A stretch of DNA of 64,000 bases, taken from positions 175,660-239,659 of the forward strand of contig NZ_LMBV01000006.1 of the NCBI RefSeq assembly GCF_001439925.1, written 5' to 3'. The notes beneath the pieces were generated by a model that worked only from the letters and a program-made list of their open reading frames with translations, did no database searches and was not told the origin of the DNA. This document shows, one piece after another, positions 7,893-18,486 of this stretch. Source of the DNA: Peribacillus muralis (GTDB lineage Bacteria; Bacillota; Bacilli; Bacillales; DSM-1321). Positions within the stretch are counted from its first letter, which is position 1. Each line of letters opens with the position of its first letter. The position numbers were made by a program, and so were the translations under genes.

Positions 7893-9917
7893 TTAGTCGG
7901 GATAAGAGACGGTTTTGTCGATGATGACCTGGTTGTCCCTCATGACTTTATAGCCTGCTTTCTTATCCTGAGAAACCGTCAATTCGATCGTTCGCTTCCC
8001 ATCTTCCACGATAAAGAAAGATTCTTTAGGCTCCGTCATGCTATTGTTGATATCCTCAATGAAGATTTGCACTTTTTGCGCTTTGCCAGGCTCCACTGGG
8101 TCATATTCAATCTTGATTTCCTCCGTTACGGTCTTAGGAGGGATCTCTTCTTTCCCTTTTGAGAGGACAACTTTCACCGTACTGCCTTTTTCCACCTTTG
8201 TACCCGGTTCGGGTGACTGGGAAATGACCAGCCCCTTCTCGACGGAATCATCATAAACCTCTTCTTCCAAATCGATCTTTATTCCACTTTCATTGGAATA
8301 ATCATTAAGACCAGCTTGATTGAACCCTTTGAGGTTTTTCAGGCTCAATAGATCTTCCCCTTTGCTGACCGTTAACGCCAGTTCCGTTTCCGACGGGACG
8401 ATTTCTGTGGCACCTGATGGCGTCTGTTCTATGATGGTACCGGCGGCGCTGGCATCATATTTGTAGGTCACGACCGTGTTTTTGAATCCCATTTCCTCAA
8501 GCATTGATTTAATACCCGAATAATCCCGACCTTCATAGTTGGACAGCGATATCGTTTCTTTACCACCACTTTGATAAATGTCGATTTTCGCCCCTGCCTT
8601 GACGGTCTTCCCTTCCTTCGGGTTGGTTTTGATCACCAATCCAGCTTCAACCTCTTCATCGTCAATCTCAATCGTATTTCCGATGACCAAATCCAGTTCG
8701 AGCAAGTCAGTAATGGCATCTTCCAATTCTTTTCCTTTAAGATCTGGGATCGTCACTTCCTTGGACCCTAAAAGGGAAGGTCCTAAAGTGACAGATAAAA
8801 CAGCTAGCAGCGCTAGGACTAAAAAGATGGTCACCAAAATGGCTGGCATCTTCCTTCTTTTTTTGTCCTTTTGTTTCGCCTTCTTTTTTTGTTTTTTCTG
8901 TTTCTTTTGTTTCTTGTTCACTTTCATGACTGCTTCTGGATCATCTTCACCATCATCTGAATAGACTACCGTATTTTTTTCAGGTCCTCTTATGATCGTC
9001 TCATCAACGCTAGAGAGTTGATCATCCGTAATCACGGGTATCGCTTTCGTTGCATCATGGTCTTGCGGTATTGCAAAGGGCGATTCATTTGAACGCTCAG
9101 GATTCAACGACGTGCGAATGTCATCTTCCATTGAATCCACGCTTTCATACCGGTAATATGAATCTTTCGCTGTCGCTCTCAAAATAATGTTTTCCACACT
9201 CTGCGGTATTTCAGGATTCCAGCGTTTTGGCGAAGGGGTGTCCGATTGTAAATGTTTAAGCGCTATCGAAACGGCAGATTCACCGGAAAAAGGCAATCTA
9301 CCTGTCAACAACTCAAACATGACGATGCCAAGGGAATAAATATCCGATTTCTTATTGGCCATTCCGCCCCTTGCCTGTTCTGGAGATAAGTAATGGACGG
9401 ATCCCAAAACCGCATTCGTCTGCGTTATGTTGGTTGCACTCAAGGCCAAAGCAATTCCAAAGTCCGTTATCTTGACGGTGCCTTCTTTATCGATCAATAT
9501 GTTCTGTGGCTTGATGTCCCGATGGATGATTCCGTTATGATGGGCATGGGAGATCGCTGCCGTGATTTGTTTCATGATATCCAAGGCTTTATCTACTGGA
9601 ATCGGATAATATTTTTGTATGTATTGCTTAAGTGTAAAGCCGTCCACATATTCCATGACAATATAATAGATGGCATCTTCTTCACCAACGTCATAAATAC
9701 TTACGATATTGGGATGGGCCAAACTGGTTGCAGCTTGTGCTTCCCGGTTGAAGCGCTTGATGAACTCCTCGTCATTGTTGAAGTCCATGCGAAGGATTTT
9801 CAATGCAACGTCCCTATCCAAAATCATATCCCTTGCAAGGTAAACATTTGCCATACCGCCGCCACCGACCATTTCGATCAGCTTATAACGGCCGTTGATT
9901 CTTCTGCCAATCAACAT
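7893..9917 (-). CDS. prkC: PASTA-domain serine/threonine protein kinase PrkC
   Basis: A membrane Ser/Thr kinase that senses peptidoglycan fragments and regulates germination, growth and wall metabolism. The 674 residues comprise an N-terminal Hanks kinase domain (glycine loop GGGGMANVYL at 18-27, catalytic Lys40, HRDIKPQN with Asp near 134, DFG, SPEQARGG), a very basic juxtamembrane linker of repeated KKQ units, one transmembrane helix (ILVTIFLVLALLAVLS, about 350-368), then three extracellular PASTA repeats beginning near VTIPDLKG, LSNYEGRDY and LKNLKGFNQ, and a C-terminal beta domain. The gene follows prpC by five bases; kinase and phosphatase are co-made. Confidence 0.97.
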   Translation of the reverse strand: MLIGRRINGRYKLIEMVGGGGMANVYLARDMILDRDVALKILRMDFNNDEEFIKRFNREAQAATSLAHPNIVSIYDVGEEDAIYYIVMEYVDGFTLKQYIQKYYPIPVDKALDIMKQITAAISHAHHNGIIHRDIKPQNILIDKEGTVKITDFGIALALSATNITQTNAVLGSVHYLSPEQARGGMANKKSDIYSLGIVMFELLTGRLPFSGESAVSIALKHLQSDTPSPKRWNPEIPQSVENIILRATAKDSYYRYESVDSMEDDIRTSLNPERSNESPFAIPQDHDATKAIPVITDDQLSSVDETIIRGPEKNTVVYSDDGEDDPEAVMKVNKKQKKQKKQKKKAKQKDKKRRKMPAILVTIFLVLALLAVLSVTLGPSLLGSKEVTIPDLKGKELEDAITDLLELDLVIGNTIEIDDEEVEAGLVIKTNPKEGKTVKAGAKIDIYQSGGKETISLSNYEGRDYSGIKSMLEEMGFKNTVVTYKYDASAAGTIIEQTPSGATEIVPSETELALTVSKGEDLLSLKNLKGFNQAGLNDYSNESGIKIDLEEEVYDDSVEKGLVISQSPEPGTKVEKGSTVKVVLSKGKEEIPPKTVTEEIKIEYDPVEPGKAQKVQIFIEDINNSMTEPKESFFIVEDGKRTIELTVSQDKKAGYKVMRDNQVIIDKTVSYPD

Positions 9918-9922
9918 TCAAT

Positions 9923-10672
9923 TCACCTGCTTTCGCCTTCATCAGTAAATTGAACAAGCACAAGAGTGATATTATCTTCCCCACCGTAGTGATTGGCCTT
10001 ATCTATTAATGAATTTGCCTTTTCTTCAAGAGACTGCCCATTTGTAACCGTTTCTTCAAGTTCCTGCTCACTCACTTTATTCGTTAAGCCATCCGAACAA
10101 AGCAATAATAAATCACTTTCTTCGAAAATGACCGTCGTTATATCCATTTCAACTTGCATTTCTGTCCCCAAGGCTCGTAATAAAACATTTTTTCGTGGAT
10201 GCTTCTCGGCATCTTCCTTCGAAATCTGCCCGGAACGGACCAATTCGTTAACAAGTGAATGATCTTCCGTAACCTGCTTAAAGCCACTCTCATTATACAA
10301 GTAACATCGACTGTCCCCGATATTGGCAATGGTCGCAAACTTGTCAGTGCATATGGCAGCAACCACGGTCGTCCCCATGCCCTTACATTCTGTATGAGCC
10401 TCGGCATGTTCGAATAGCGTATGATTGACCAAGATGATCTGCTTTTTTAGCCACTCCTCGGCATCATTAGCCGTTTCGATTGCGCTGGAAACATCCCAGC
10501 CCTTTTTCAGAAGGTCAATCGTCATCGCACTTGCTACATCCCCGGCACGGTGGCCGCCCATGCCATCTGCAACGATGGCAAGGCGAACGCCTTGCGAGTT
10601 CTTAAAGATTCCGCCATTATCTTCATTATGCTGGCGGACTTTACCACGGTCTGTTTTAAATATCGCCCTCAA
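9923..10672 (-). CDS. prpC: PP2C-type Ser/Thr protein phosphatase PrpC
   Basis: A metal-dependent phosphatase that reverses PrkC phosphorylation. The 249 residues contain the PP2C motifs in order: DRGKVRQHNEDN, VADGMGGHRAGD, GMGTTVVAA, IGDSRCYLY, TEDHSLVNELV, LLCSDGLTN and GGEDNITLV. The frame opens at a GTG (10681) overlapping the rlmN stop, but a TTG at 10672 lies six bases after GAGGTG and aligns exactly with the start of B. subtilis PrpC, so I use it. It sits between rlmN and prkC, as across the Bacillaceae. Confidence 0.93.
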   Translation of the reverse strand: MRAIFKTDRGKVRQHNEDNGGIFKNSQGVRLAIVADGMGGHRAGDVASAMTIDLLKKGWDVSSAIETANDAEEWLKKQIILVNHTLFEHAEAHTECKGMGTTVVAAICTDKFATIANIGDSRCYLYNESGFKQVTEDHSLVNELVRSGQISKEDAEKHPRKNVLLRALGTEMQVEMDITTVIFEESDLLLLCSDGLTNKVSEQELEETVTNGQSLEEKANSLIDKANHYGGEDNITLVLVQFTDEGESR

Positions 10673-10677
10673 TAGGG

Positions 10678-11772
10678 TCACCTCGTCTCTTCTTTGCGCT
10701 CCTTGGCCCGAAGCTGGCCGCAGGCTGCGTCGATATCACTGCCTTGTTCCCTTCGGATCGTCACATTGATACCGCGCTTTTTCAATGTTTTTTCAAACTC
10801 AAAAATCTGATCCCGAGGTGTACGTACATAGTTGCGTTCCGGTACATAGTTAACCGGAATTAAGTTGACATGGCATTTGATTCCGGTTATTAAATCGGCT
10901 AATTCTTCGGCGTGTTCGACTGTATCATTTTCGCCGCCGAATAGACCGTATTCAAAACTTACACGACGCCCTGTTTTTTCTGTATAGTATTTGATGGCTT
11001 CAATCAAGTCCGGAAGTTTGTAAGCCTTGTTGATCGGCATCAATTTACTTCTCAATTCCGTGTTCGGTGCATGCAGTGAAACCGCAAAATTGATTTGCAT
11101 GCTTTCTTCTGCAAACTTATAGATCTTTGGAATGATTCCACTTGTTGATACGGTAATATGGCGAGCCCCTATGTTCAAGCCTTTTTCATGATTTATATTC
11201 TTTAAGAATGACATCATATTATCGTAATTATCGAACGGTTCCCCAATCCCCATGATGACGACAGAGCTAACACGTTCTTCCACTTCATCAAGGGCTTGCT
11301 GAACTTTAACAACCTGGGCAACAATTTCTCCAGATTCAAGATTTCGCTTTAATCCCCCAAGGGTCGATGCACAGAAGGTACAACCAATTCTACAACCAAC
11401 CTGTGTTGTCACGCAAATGGAGTTTCCATATTCATGGCGCATCAACACCGTTTCTATCGAATATCCATCATGGAGTTCAAATAAGAATTTCATCGTTCCA
11501 TCATTGGACGTTTGCTGAATCAAAGTTTTCAATGTAGTGAAGATGAATTGTGATTCAAGCTTATCGCGTAAAGATTTCGATAGGTTGGACATGTCTTCAA
11601 AACTGGAGACACGTTTTTTATAAAGCCAGTCATAAACTTGATCGGCCCGGAATCCCTTTTCATCATTTTGAATAAGCCATTCTTTAATTTGGTGAAGCTC
11701 CAATGAATAGATCGATGGTTTTTCTGGTGTTGTGTCTTTTCTTACTCTGGATGATTTAGTTATTTCTGCCAT
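10678..11772 (-). CDS. rlmN: Dual-specificity RNA methyltransferase RlmN
   Basis: A radical-SAM enzyme that methylates C2 of A2503 in 23S rRNA and A37 in some tRNAs. The 364-residue protein shows the CX3CX2C iron-sulfur motif in [15 protein letters not shown], followed by [34 protein letters not shown] and the C-terminal catalytic cysteine in [12 protein letters not shown]. The start overlaps the rsmB stop by one base. It belongs to a run of genes for rRNA modification and initiation (def, fmt, rsmB, rlmN). Confidence 0.97.
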   Translation of the reverse strand: MAEITKSSRVRKDTTPEKPSIYSLELHQIKEWLIQNDEKGFRADQVYDWLYKKRVSSFEDMSNLSKSLRDKLESQFIFTTLKTLIQQTSNDGTMKFLFELHDGYSIETVLMRHEYGNSICVTTQVGCRIGCTFCASTLGGLKRNLESGEIVAQVVKVQQALDEVEERVSSVVIMGIGEPFDNYDNMMSFLKNINHEKGLNIGARHITVSTSGIIPKIYKFAEESMQINFAVSLHAPNTELRSKLMPINKAYKLPDLIEAIKYYTEKTGRRVSFEYGLFGGENDTVEHAEELADLITGIKCHVNLIPVNYVPERNYVRTPRDQIFEFEKTLKKRGINVTIRREQGSDIDAACGQLRAKERKEETR

Positions 11773-13124
11773 TACAGCACCTTCTTTCTAAAACTCGCAA
11801 TAAAGAATCCGTCACTGCTAAAATATTGCGGAAAAACTTGTAACGTATGGCCCGTGATAAACGGCTGGACGCTTTCGGGCATTCTTTCGGATAAGGATGG
11901 ATCGCTCTCGAAATCCGGGTGATCTTTCAAAAATGACATGGCCACTTTATCATTCTCTTCCATGTCAACCGTACATGTACTGTATACTAACCGTCCGCCT
12001 TGCTTTACTAGCGGTGCAGCAGCTTCCAATAATTGCTTTTGTATGCTTGAGAGTTTCATTATATCATCTTTTGTTTTTGTGTACTTTACATCAGGCTTCC
12101 GACGCATGACTCCCAATCCTGAACATGGCGCATCGATCAAGACCCGATCAAACCCTTCCTTATTGAAGTGTTCTTGCACTTTTCTGCTATCGAGTGCCAT
12201 AGTTTTGATGTTGTTTCTCAGTTTTAGCCGCTCTGCCTGTTCTTTAATGAGCTTGACTTTATGCTCATGAAGATCAAGAGCATATACTTGTCCTGTCGTT
12301 AGACCTTCTGCAATATGAGTCGTTTTCCCTCCAGGCGCAGCACAGCAATCGAGTACAGCGTCATTTTCATTCGCTCCCAACGCATGCGCAACAAGCATCG
12401 AACTTTCGTCCTGAATCGATAAGTACCCCATTTTATAACTTTCAGAATGAGCAAGATTGCCTCTATAGCTGACGATGGCTTCGGGGACGACCTCACTTGC
12501 CTCAACGTCATATCCCTCTTCCCTTAATATGCTCATTAATTCATTGCGGGAAATCTTCTTTAAATTGACCCGCCCCGTCTGCAATGGCGCAGTTAAATTC
12601 ACTTCACACATTTCCTTGGTTTTATCATAACCAAATTGCTCAACCCAGCGCTTGATCAACCAGATTGGATGACTTACTTCGATGGAGAGCCGTTCAAGAT
12701 CATCCTTGATATCATCAAGCGAGCGAACGCCATTCCTCTGAATGTTGCGAAGCACGCCATTGACCATGGAAGATGTGCCTTTATGTCCACGTTTTTTGGA
12801 AATTTCGACAGCCTCGAAAATGATCGCATGATCCGGCACTTTATCTAAATAAACCATTTGATAGACAGAAAGCCTAAGTAGGTTGATGACCCAGCTTAGT
12901 GTCTTTTTCGGTTGTTTAATATAAGGACTCAAAAAGTAATCCAATGTCATCTTACGCTGTATCGTACCGTAGCTTATTTCCGTAAGCAAACCGCTGTCCA
13001 CAGCGGATAATTGATGCTTTTTGATCAAGTTGTTTAATAAGAGGTTACTGTAGGATTGGTTTTTCTCTACAGATTCCAATATATCGAGAGCAATGTCACG
13101 TACTCCCTTTTTAGTTTGCTTCAT
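11772..13124 (-). CDS. rsmB: 16S rRNA (cytosine-967-C5)-methyltransferase RsmB
   Basis: Makes m5C967 in 16S rRNA. The 450 residues form an N-terminal NusB-like RNA-binding domain (to about 140; [17 protein letters not shown]) and a C-terminal Rossmann methyltransferase with the SAM loop [14 protein letters not shown], the motif IV cysteine in [15 protein letters not shown] and the motif VI cysteine in [12 protein letters not shown]. Both cysteines used for catalysis and release are there. It overlaps fmt by 14 bases, so the two are coupled. In old nomenclature it is sun/fmu. Confidence 0.96.
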   Translation of the reverse strand: MKQTKKGVRDIALDILESVEKNQSYSNLLLNNLIKKHQLSAVDSGLLTEISYGTIQRKMTLDYFLSPYIKQPKKTLSWVINLLRLSVYQMVYLDKVPDHAIIFEAVEISKKRGHKGTSSMVNGVLRNIQRNGVRSLDDIKDDLERLSIEVSHPIWLIKRWVEQFGYDKTKEMCEVNLTAPLQTGRVNLKKISRNELMSILREEGYDVEASEVVPEAIVSYRGNLAHSESYKMGYLSIQDESSMLVAHALGANENDAVLDCCAAPGGKTTHIAEGLTTGQVYALDLHEHKVKLIKEQAERLKLRNNIKTMALDSRKVQEHFNKEGFDRVLIDAPCSGLGVMRRKPDVKYTKTKDDIMKLSSIQKQLLEAAAPLVKQGGRLVYSTCTVDMEENDKVAMSFLKDHPDFESDPSLSERMPESVQPFITGHTLQVFPQYFSSDGFFIASFRKKVL

Positions 13125-14070
13125 TCTGTTCTCCTAACTTCATGCCTGCTTTAATGAACGACCCGGCTCCGCGCAAGTAATCTTTCGCCGGCATTTTTTT
13201 CTTCCCTGAAGGCTGCAGTTCCGTAACCAGTATTGCCGTCTCATTGCCTGTCGAAACAATGAAACCGTCACTTTGCACCTCAATGATCATGCCGGGTGCT
13301 TCCTGAATGCCTTGTTCGAGCTTACTAGCCTGCCAAATTTTCAACACCGACCCGTTTAAGGTTGTGTAGGCAACTGGCCATGGATTCAGCCCACGTACAT
13401 GGTTATAGATGTTTTCCCCTGTTTTTGACCAGTCGATCTTTTCCTCCGACCGTTTAATATTAGGTGCGAAGGTCGCTTTGTCTTCATCTTGCTTGATTGC
13501 CCGTAATTCATCGTTTAGAAGTTTCGGCAAGGTTTCCGCAAGCAAGTCGGAACCTACCTTGCTTAATTTATCATGCAGTGTTCCCACATTATCATCTTCC
13601 TCGATGGTAACCTCCGCTTGGGTCAATATATCTCCGGCATCCAATTTCTCCGCCATATACATGATGGTAATTCCCGTTTTTTCTTTTCCCTGCAATATTG
13701 AATAATGGATGGGCGCCCCTCCACGCAGTTCAGGAAGCAAGGAGGCATGTACATTGATGCATCCGTATTTAGGGGCTTCCAACAGTTCATTCGGAAGAAT
13801 TTGACCGAAGGCCGCGGTGACCACTAAGTCAGCTCCTAATGCAATGATCTTTTCAAGTTCTTCTTTTTCACGGATTTTTTCAGGCTGATAAACCGGAATC
13901 CCCTGAATTTCCGCTTCGACTTTAACTGGCGGAGGCGTCAGCACCTTTTTACGGCCAACGGGACGATCCGGCTGGGTGACGACTGCAATTACGTCAAACC
14001 CTTCGTCAATGATCCTTTTCAATACCGGCACGGAAAAATCCGGTGTCCCCATAAAGATAATTTTTGTCAT
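13111..14070 (-). CDS. fmt: Methionyl-tRNA formyltransferase
   Basis: Formylates the amino group of Met-tRNAfMet for translation initiation. The 319-residue protein starts [15 protein letters not shown], carries the formyl-folate binding signature [16 protein letters not shown] (about 110-125) with catalytic Asn/His/Asp context, and a C-terminal OB-like domain ([15 protein letters not shown]). Its ATG overlaps the def stop (ATGA), so the enzyme that adds the formyl group and the one that removes it are translated from the same message. Confidence 0.97.
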   Translation of the reverse strand: MTKIIFMGTPDFSVPVLKRIIDEGFDVIAVVTQPDRPVGRKKVLTPPPVKVEAEIQGIPVYQPEKIREKEELEKIIALGADLVVTAAFGQILPNELLEAPKYGCINVHASLLPELRGGAPIHYSILQGKEKTGITIMYMAEKLDAGDILTQAEVTIEEDDNVGTLHDKLSKVGSDLLAETLPKLLNDELRAIKQDEDKATFAPNIKRSEEKIDWSKTGENIYNHVRGLNPWPVAYTTLNGSVLKIWQASKLEQGIQEAPGMIIEVQSDGFIVSTGNETAILVTELQPSGKKKMPAKDYLRGAGSFIKAGMKLGEQNEAN

Positions 14071-14552
14071 TCTTCTTCATACCCTTCTAACTCTTCTTCT
14101 GAAATATAGCGCGAAACCTTACTTGTAAATAACACCCCTTGCAAATGATCGATCTCATGCAGAAGTGCCCTAGCGAGAAAATCCTCCGCCTCTATCTCGA
14201 AAAAACTCCCTTTCCTGTCTTGTGCCCGCACCTTGATGCGGTATGGACGGGACACTTCACCATATAAACTTGGAAAGCTAAGGCAGCCCTCCACACCATT
14301 CTGTTCGCCTTCCATTTCGAGCACTTCTGGATTGATCAGCTCCAGATGCCCTGACCCTTCCTCTATTTCAACGACAGCCACTTGCTTTTTAACGCCAACC
14401 TGAGGTGCAGCCAGCCCAACGCCATCCGCTTCCACCATCGTTTCATACATGTTATTTAACAGCTTTGCCAATTTTTTATCAAAACTTGTTACTTTATCAC
14501 ATTTTTGTTGTAAAATTTTTTCTGGAAACAAAACAATCGGTAAAATAGCCAA
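14067..14552 (-). CDS. def: Peptide deformylase
   Basis: Removes the N-terminal formyl group from nascent proteins; an iron or zinc hydrolase. The three family motifs are complete: [18 protein letters not shown] (metal-binding Cys) and [10 protein letters not shown] (HEXXH). The open frame runs upstream to 14633, but that extension (MIIASCYELAFLYNEV..) has no family counterpart. A TTG at 14552 gives [15 protein letters not shown] and 161 residues, the usual length, with AGGAGGG 11 bases before it. The spacer is slightly long, so the start is likely but not certain. Operon: priA-def-fmt. Confidence 0.9.
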   Translation of the reverse strand: MAILPIVLFPEKILQQKCDKVTSFDKKLAKLLNNMYETMVEADGVGLAAPQVGVKKQVAVVEIEEGSGHLELINPEVLEMEGEQNGVEGCLSFPSLYGEVSRPYRIKVRAQDRKGSFFEIEAEDFLARALLHEIDHLQGVLFTSKVSRYISEEELEGYEEE

Positions 14553-14648
14553 AATTAAAAATACCCTCCTAGATATGAGAAACAACACTTCATTATATAA
14601 AAACGCAAGCTCGTAACAGCTCGCGATAATCATCCTGATCTTAAACCA

Positions 14649-17060
14649 TTACATCATGATCTGCGGATTTAAATCGATTGAAATCTGCAGCTGATTTTGA
14701 GCAGTTTCTTTTTGGTAATGCTCTAAAAGCGTTCGTAAATGCTGATTAAGGTCCGGCTCTCGTTTGTATTTTATCAAACATTGATAGCGATATCTATTGT
14801 TGATTCGGCTGATCGGCGAAGCGACCGGACCTAGAACGATGGAGTCCCGATTCAAGCGGGAACTTAAGTAATTGGTAATTCTTTCAGTAACACTCACTGT
14901 CTTCATCAAGTCTTCATGAGAAACGGTAATAAGAACAACGTAAAAATATGGTGGATAATGACTTGTCCTGCGGAGATTCATCTCCCGTTCATAAAAGGCA
15001 TCATAATCCTGTAAGGCAGAAAGCTCGATGCTGTAGTGTTCGGGTGTATAGGTTTGGATGACCACTTCTCCCGGAAGTTGATGTCGTCCCGCCCTACCGC
15101 TCACCTGTGTAAGCAGCTGGAATGTCTTTTCCGAAGAACGGAAATCGGGCAGGTGGAGCATCGTATCAGCTGACAGGACGCCCACAAGGGTGATATTAGG
15201 AAAATCAAGTCCCTTGGCGATCATTTGTGTGCCTAGTAAAATATCTGCCTTTCCTTCACCAAATGCATTGAGCAGCCGCTCATGTGATCCTTTTTTACTC
15301 GTTGTGTCAACGTCCATCCGGATTACCCGCGCCTCAGGAAGGATTTTTGCCAGCTCTTCTTCAACCTTTTGGGTACCTGTACCGAAGAAGCGTATATGTT
15401 CACTTTCACATTCAGGACATACGGAAGGCATCCCCTCTTCATATCCACAATAATGGCATTTCATTATATCATTAAAGCGATGATAGGTGAGTGAAATGTC
15501 ACAATTAGGGCAATTGATGACCAATCCACAGCTTCGGCACATCACAAAGGAGGAATGTCCCCGTTTGTTCAGCATCAAGACAGTTTGCTGCCCCTTTTCA
15601 AGTCGATCTTTCAACTTGCTAAAGAGCAGTTCCGAAAACATCGATCGATTCCCTGTTCTTAACTCTTCCCTCATATCGACAATATCCACTGCTGGCAGGG
15701 CATTTTTATTCATCCTCTGACTAAGTGTCAATAGTTTATAGACGTCCTTCTTGGCACGTGCAAATGATTCGAGTGTTGGGGTCGCGCTGCCAAGAATCAC
15801 CGGGCAATGATAGGATCTAGCCCGTTCAATGGCAACATCCCTGGCATGGTACCTTGGCGTCTCTTCTTGCTTATAGCTGGTTTCATGCTCTTCATCAATG
15901 ATTACCAGTCCCAGGTTTTCAAACGGAGCGAAAACGGCTGAACGCGCACCCACTACGACTTTCACTTCTTTACGGTGGATTTTTCGCCATTCATCATATT
16001 TTTCTCCAACGGATAAACCGCTGTGCATGACAGCAACCTGCTCACCAAAGCGTTCCTTAAACCTTTTCACCGTTTGAGGTGTCAAGGAGATTTCAGGGAC
16101 CAGCATGATGGCTTCTTTTCCCTTTTCGATAACTGAGGCAATCGCCTGCAAATACACTTCCGTCTTTCCGCTCCCGGTCACACCATATAAAAGAAAGACA
16201 TCATGTTCGTCAAGCTGTATTTTCGCTTGGATAGGCTTCAAGGCTGCCGATTGTTCATCCGTCAGAGTAAAGGGTTTGGATGGTTCGAACACACGATTCT
16301 CATAAGGGTCACGGTAAATTTCCTGATCATGCTCCGTCAAAGCCCCTTTTGACACAAGGGATTTGACGGTACTGTTGGATGTGTTGGTCACTTCAAGCAG
16401 CTCTTTTAACGGAACCGGCTCTTGATGCTCGATAAAATAGTGAAGGAGTTGCTGTTGTTTTTTTGCTTGGGCGGAAAGGTCTGACGCCATTTCTTTCAAT
16501 TCATTGGATGAAAGCAGCGATTTGATGACACGGACCGTTTTCTTATTAAGGCGGTTTTTCACATTGTACACGAGCTCAAGATTGCCATTTTGTATTTCCT
16601 TTTGAAAGAGGGAGGCATTCTCCCCTTCAATCACTTCTTTCCAAGATAGTGAATCGTTCTTTCCGAAAAGGTTTTGAATGAAGCGAGGGATCTGATCCCT
16701 TTTATCTTCAATGACTTTGATCACTTTTTCATACTTTGCTTTCATCGCTGCCGGAAGCATGGCTTGGAGAGCCGAGATTTTAAAGCACATGGCTTCTTTG
16801 GTCAGCCAGTTCCCCAGCTGAAGCAATTCATCATTAAGTATGGGCTCCAAATCCATTGGTTCTTTTATATTGCGTAATTTCGCAAAGTCGCTTTTAGCTT
16901 TTAAACCCGTGACGAATCCTTGAACCATTCTTGGACCGAATGGGACGATGACCCGCATTCCAGGCATGATGACTTGTTTCCACTTTTCAGGAATGCGGTA
17001 ATCAAATTCACGATCGGTTTGTTTGGCTGGTACATCGACAATCACGGATGCAATATCCAT
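14649..17060 (-). CDS. priA: Primosomal protein N' (replication restart helicase PriA)
   Basis: A 3'-5' helicase that recognises abandoned forks and reloads the replisome. The 803 residues include an N-terminal DNA-binding domain (MDIASVIVDVPAKQTDREFDY), Walker A GVTGSGKTEVYL, the DEEH box, helicase motifs LGSATPTLES and QVSGRAGR, and a zinc-binding insertion with paired cysteines (CRSCGLVINCPNCD, CHYCGYEE, CPECES). It is seven bases downstream of coaBC and within the same transcription unit, as in B. subtilis. Confidence 0.97.
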   Translation of the reverse strand: MDIASVIVDVPAKQTDREFDYRIPEKWKQVIMPGMRVIVPFGPRMVQGFVTGLKAKSDFAKLRNIKEPMDLEPILNDELLQLGNWLTKEAMCFKISALQAMLPAAMKAKYEKVIKVIEDKRDQIPRFIQNLFGKNDSLSWKEVIEGENASLFQKEIQNGNLELVYNVKNRLNKKTVRVIKSLLSSNELKEMASDLSAQAKKQQQLLHYFIEHQEPVPLKELLEVTNTSNSTVKSLVSKGALTEHDQEIYRDPYENRVFEPSKPFTLTDEQSAALKPIQAKIQLDEHDVFLLYGVTGSGKTEVYLQAIASVIEKGKEAIMLVPEISLTPQTVKRFKERFGEQVAVMHSGLSVGEKYDEWRKIHRKEVKVVVGARSAVFAPFENLGLVIIDEEHETSYKQEETPRYHARDVAIERARSYHCPVILGSATPTLESFARAKKDVYKLLTLSQRMNKNALPAVDIVDMREELRTGNRSMFSELLFSKLKDRLEKGQQTVLMLNKRGHSSFVMCRSCGLVINCPNCDISLTYHRFNDIMKCHYCGYEEGMPSVCPECESEHIRFFGTGTQKVEEELAKILPEARVIRMDVDTTSKKGSHERLLNAFGEGKADILLGTQMIAKGLDFPNITLVGVLSADTMLHLPDFRSSEKTFQLLTQVSGRAGRHQLPGEVVIQTYTPEHYSIELSALQDYDAFYEREMNLRRTSHYPPYFYVVLITVSHEDLMKTVSVTERITNYLSSRLNRDSIVLGPVASPISRINNRYRYQCLIKYKREPDLNQHLRTLLEHYQKETAQNQLQISIDLNPQIMM

Positions 17061-17066
17061 AACACA

Positions 17067-18269
17067 TCATTCCTTTTGCTTGCGGGATACTTCTGCCAGG
17101 ATGCTTTTAGCTATATCCGCTTTACTCATTTTGGGAAGCTCGATGGTACTTCCATCTTTATCATAAATGGTCACGATATTCGTATCCGTCCCAAAGCCTG
17201 CGCCTGCGACAGTCACGTTATTGGCAACGATCATATCTGCATTCTTTTTCACTAATTTCCCTCGTGCGTATTCTTCCACGTTGTTCGTTTCGGCAGCAAA
17301 GCCTACCAAGATCTGATGCGTCTTATTCTCACCGAGTTCCTTAAGGATATCCTTCGTCCGTTCAAATTCAATCACATTTTCACCCGGCTGCTTTTTCATT
17401 TTTTGAGCATGAAAAATCTTTGGTTTATAATCCGCCACGGCAGCGGTCATGATGACGACATCACTGGAATCGAAACGATTGAATACCGCATCATACATAT
17501 CCGCTGCCGATTCCACTTGTATTACTACAGCCTTGAAAGGTGGCTTCAAGTTTACAGGCCCCGTTATCAATGTCACCTCAGCACCCAGTTCAATTGCCTG
17601 CTCAGCTAAGGCATAGCCCATTTTCCCGCTCGAATGATTGGTGACGTACCGTACCGGATCGATTGCTTCGCGCGTAGGGCCGGCAGTAATCAAGACTTTC
17701 TTTCCATTAAGAAACTGTGGCTTCTTTTCGGCAAAGTGATCCTTCAGATGTTCAACGATCGTTTCCGGTTCCTCCAGCCTCCCTTTCCCAACATATCCGC
17801 AGGCCAAATACCCTTCCCCGGGTTCGATGAATTGATATCCGAACGACCGAAGTGTCTCCATGTTTTTCTGAACCGCTGGGTGGGCATACATATGCACGTT
17901 CATGGCCGGTGCTACCCAAACAGGTGCTTCCGTTGCCAGCAGTGTTGTTGTAATCATATCATCGGCGATTCCATTAGCTACTTTGCCAATCATATTCGCC
18001 GTTGCCGGAGCCACAAGGATGATATCCGCCCAATCAGCCAAATCGATATGTGCAATCACTGAAGAATCCTTTTCATCAAATGTATCTGTATACACGTCAT
18101 TTCTCGAAAGTGCTTGGAAGGTAAGCGGCGTCACGAACTGACGAGCTGATTCACTCATGATCACTTTTACGTGCGCACCTTCCTGTGTCAATTTACTGGT
18201 CAAGGCAGCAGCCTTATATACAGCAATGCCGCCAGTAACGCAAAGAAGAACTTTTTTTTCGATAAGCAT
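17067..18269 (-). CDS. coaBC: Bifunctional phosphopantothenoylcysteine decarboxylase/synthase CoaBC
   Basis: Carries out two middle steps of coenzyme A synthesis: joining phosphopantothenate to cysteine, then decarboxylation. The N-terminal flavoprotein (about 1-185) has SGGIAV-like TGGIAVYKAA, the FMN-binding APATANMIGK, PAMNVHMY with the PXMNXXMW-type signature, and the active-site ACGYVGKGRLEEPE. The C-terminal synthase begins at KKVLITAGPTREAIDPVRYVTNHSSGKMG. Length (400) is typical. It lies downstream of rpoZ across a 217-nt gap that contains a large inverted repeat. Confidence 0.96.
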   Translation of the reverse strand: MLIEKKVLLCVTGGIAVYKAAALTSKLTQEGAHVKVIMSESARQFVTPLTFQALSRNDVYTDTFDEKDSSVIAHIDLADWADIILVAPATANMIGKVANGIADDMITTTLLATEAPVWVAPAMNVHMYAHPAVQKNMETLRSFGYQFIEPGEGYLACGYVGKGRLEEPETIVEHLKDHFAEKKPQFLNGKKVLITAGPTREAIDPVRYVTNHSSGKMGYALAEQAIELGAEVTLITGPVNLKPPFKAVVIQVESAADMYDAVFNRFDSSDVVIMTAAVADYKPKIFHAQKMKKQPGENVIEFERTKDILKELGENKTHQILVGFAAETNNVEEYARGKLVKKNADMIVANNVTVAGAGFGTDTNIVTIYDKDGSTIELPKMSKADIAKSILAEVSRKQKE

Positions 18270-18382
18270 GCAAATTTCCCCTAACTAAACATTCTGGATT
18301 TCTTAATTATGAAGGAAAACAGTAGAAATTTCATGCGATATGCGCATTGTAGGGTTGTTTTTTTGAAAAATCAAGACAAACA

Positions 18383-18459
18383 GGCCTGACACCTTGGCCG
18401 CAGGAAGGAAGCACCTTTCAAAAATGTAACGCATCCTGTTTGCTTTAGGGTGTCAGGCC
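18383..18459. repeat. 77-bp inverted-repeat element between rpoZ and coaBC
   Basis: Perfect 11-bp arms GGCCTGACACC (18383-18393) and GGTGTCAGGCC (18449-18459) flank 55 bp. An alternative inner pairing, AAACAGG (18378-18384) with CCTGTTT (18434-18440), overlaps the outer arm. There is no T run directly after it on the minus strand, so it is not a standard terminator. Arms of the GGTGTCAGGC type recur in intergenic DNA of Bacillus relatives to my knowledge. Confidence 0.6.
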
Positions 18460-18486
18460 CGATAGGTCAAGCTTATGTGTTCTTGC

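Noticed and set aside
8578..8964. 128-codon frame antisense to prkC
   Set aside because: Its sequence is the reverse complement of the PrkC linker and PASTA codons, with poly-F/C stretches opposite the lysine run; no RBS.
14553..14633. Long N-terminal extension of peptide deformylase suggesting a membrane-anchored form
   Set aside because: The extension crosses a good RBS (AGGAGGG) and has no counterpart in Bacillus Def; the TTG start behind the RBS gives the normal 161 residues.
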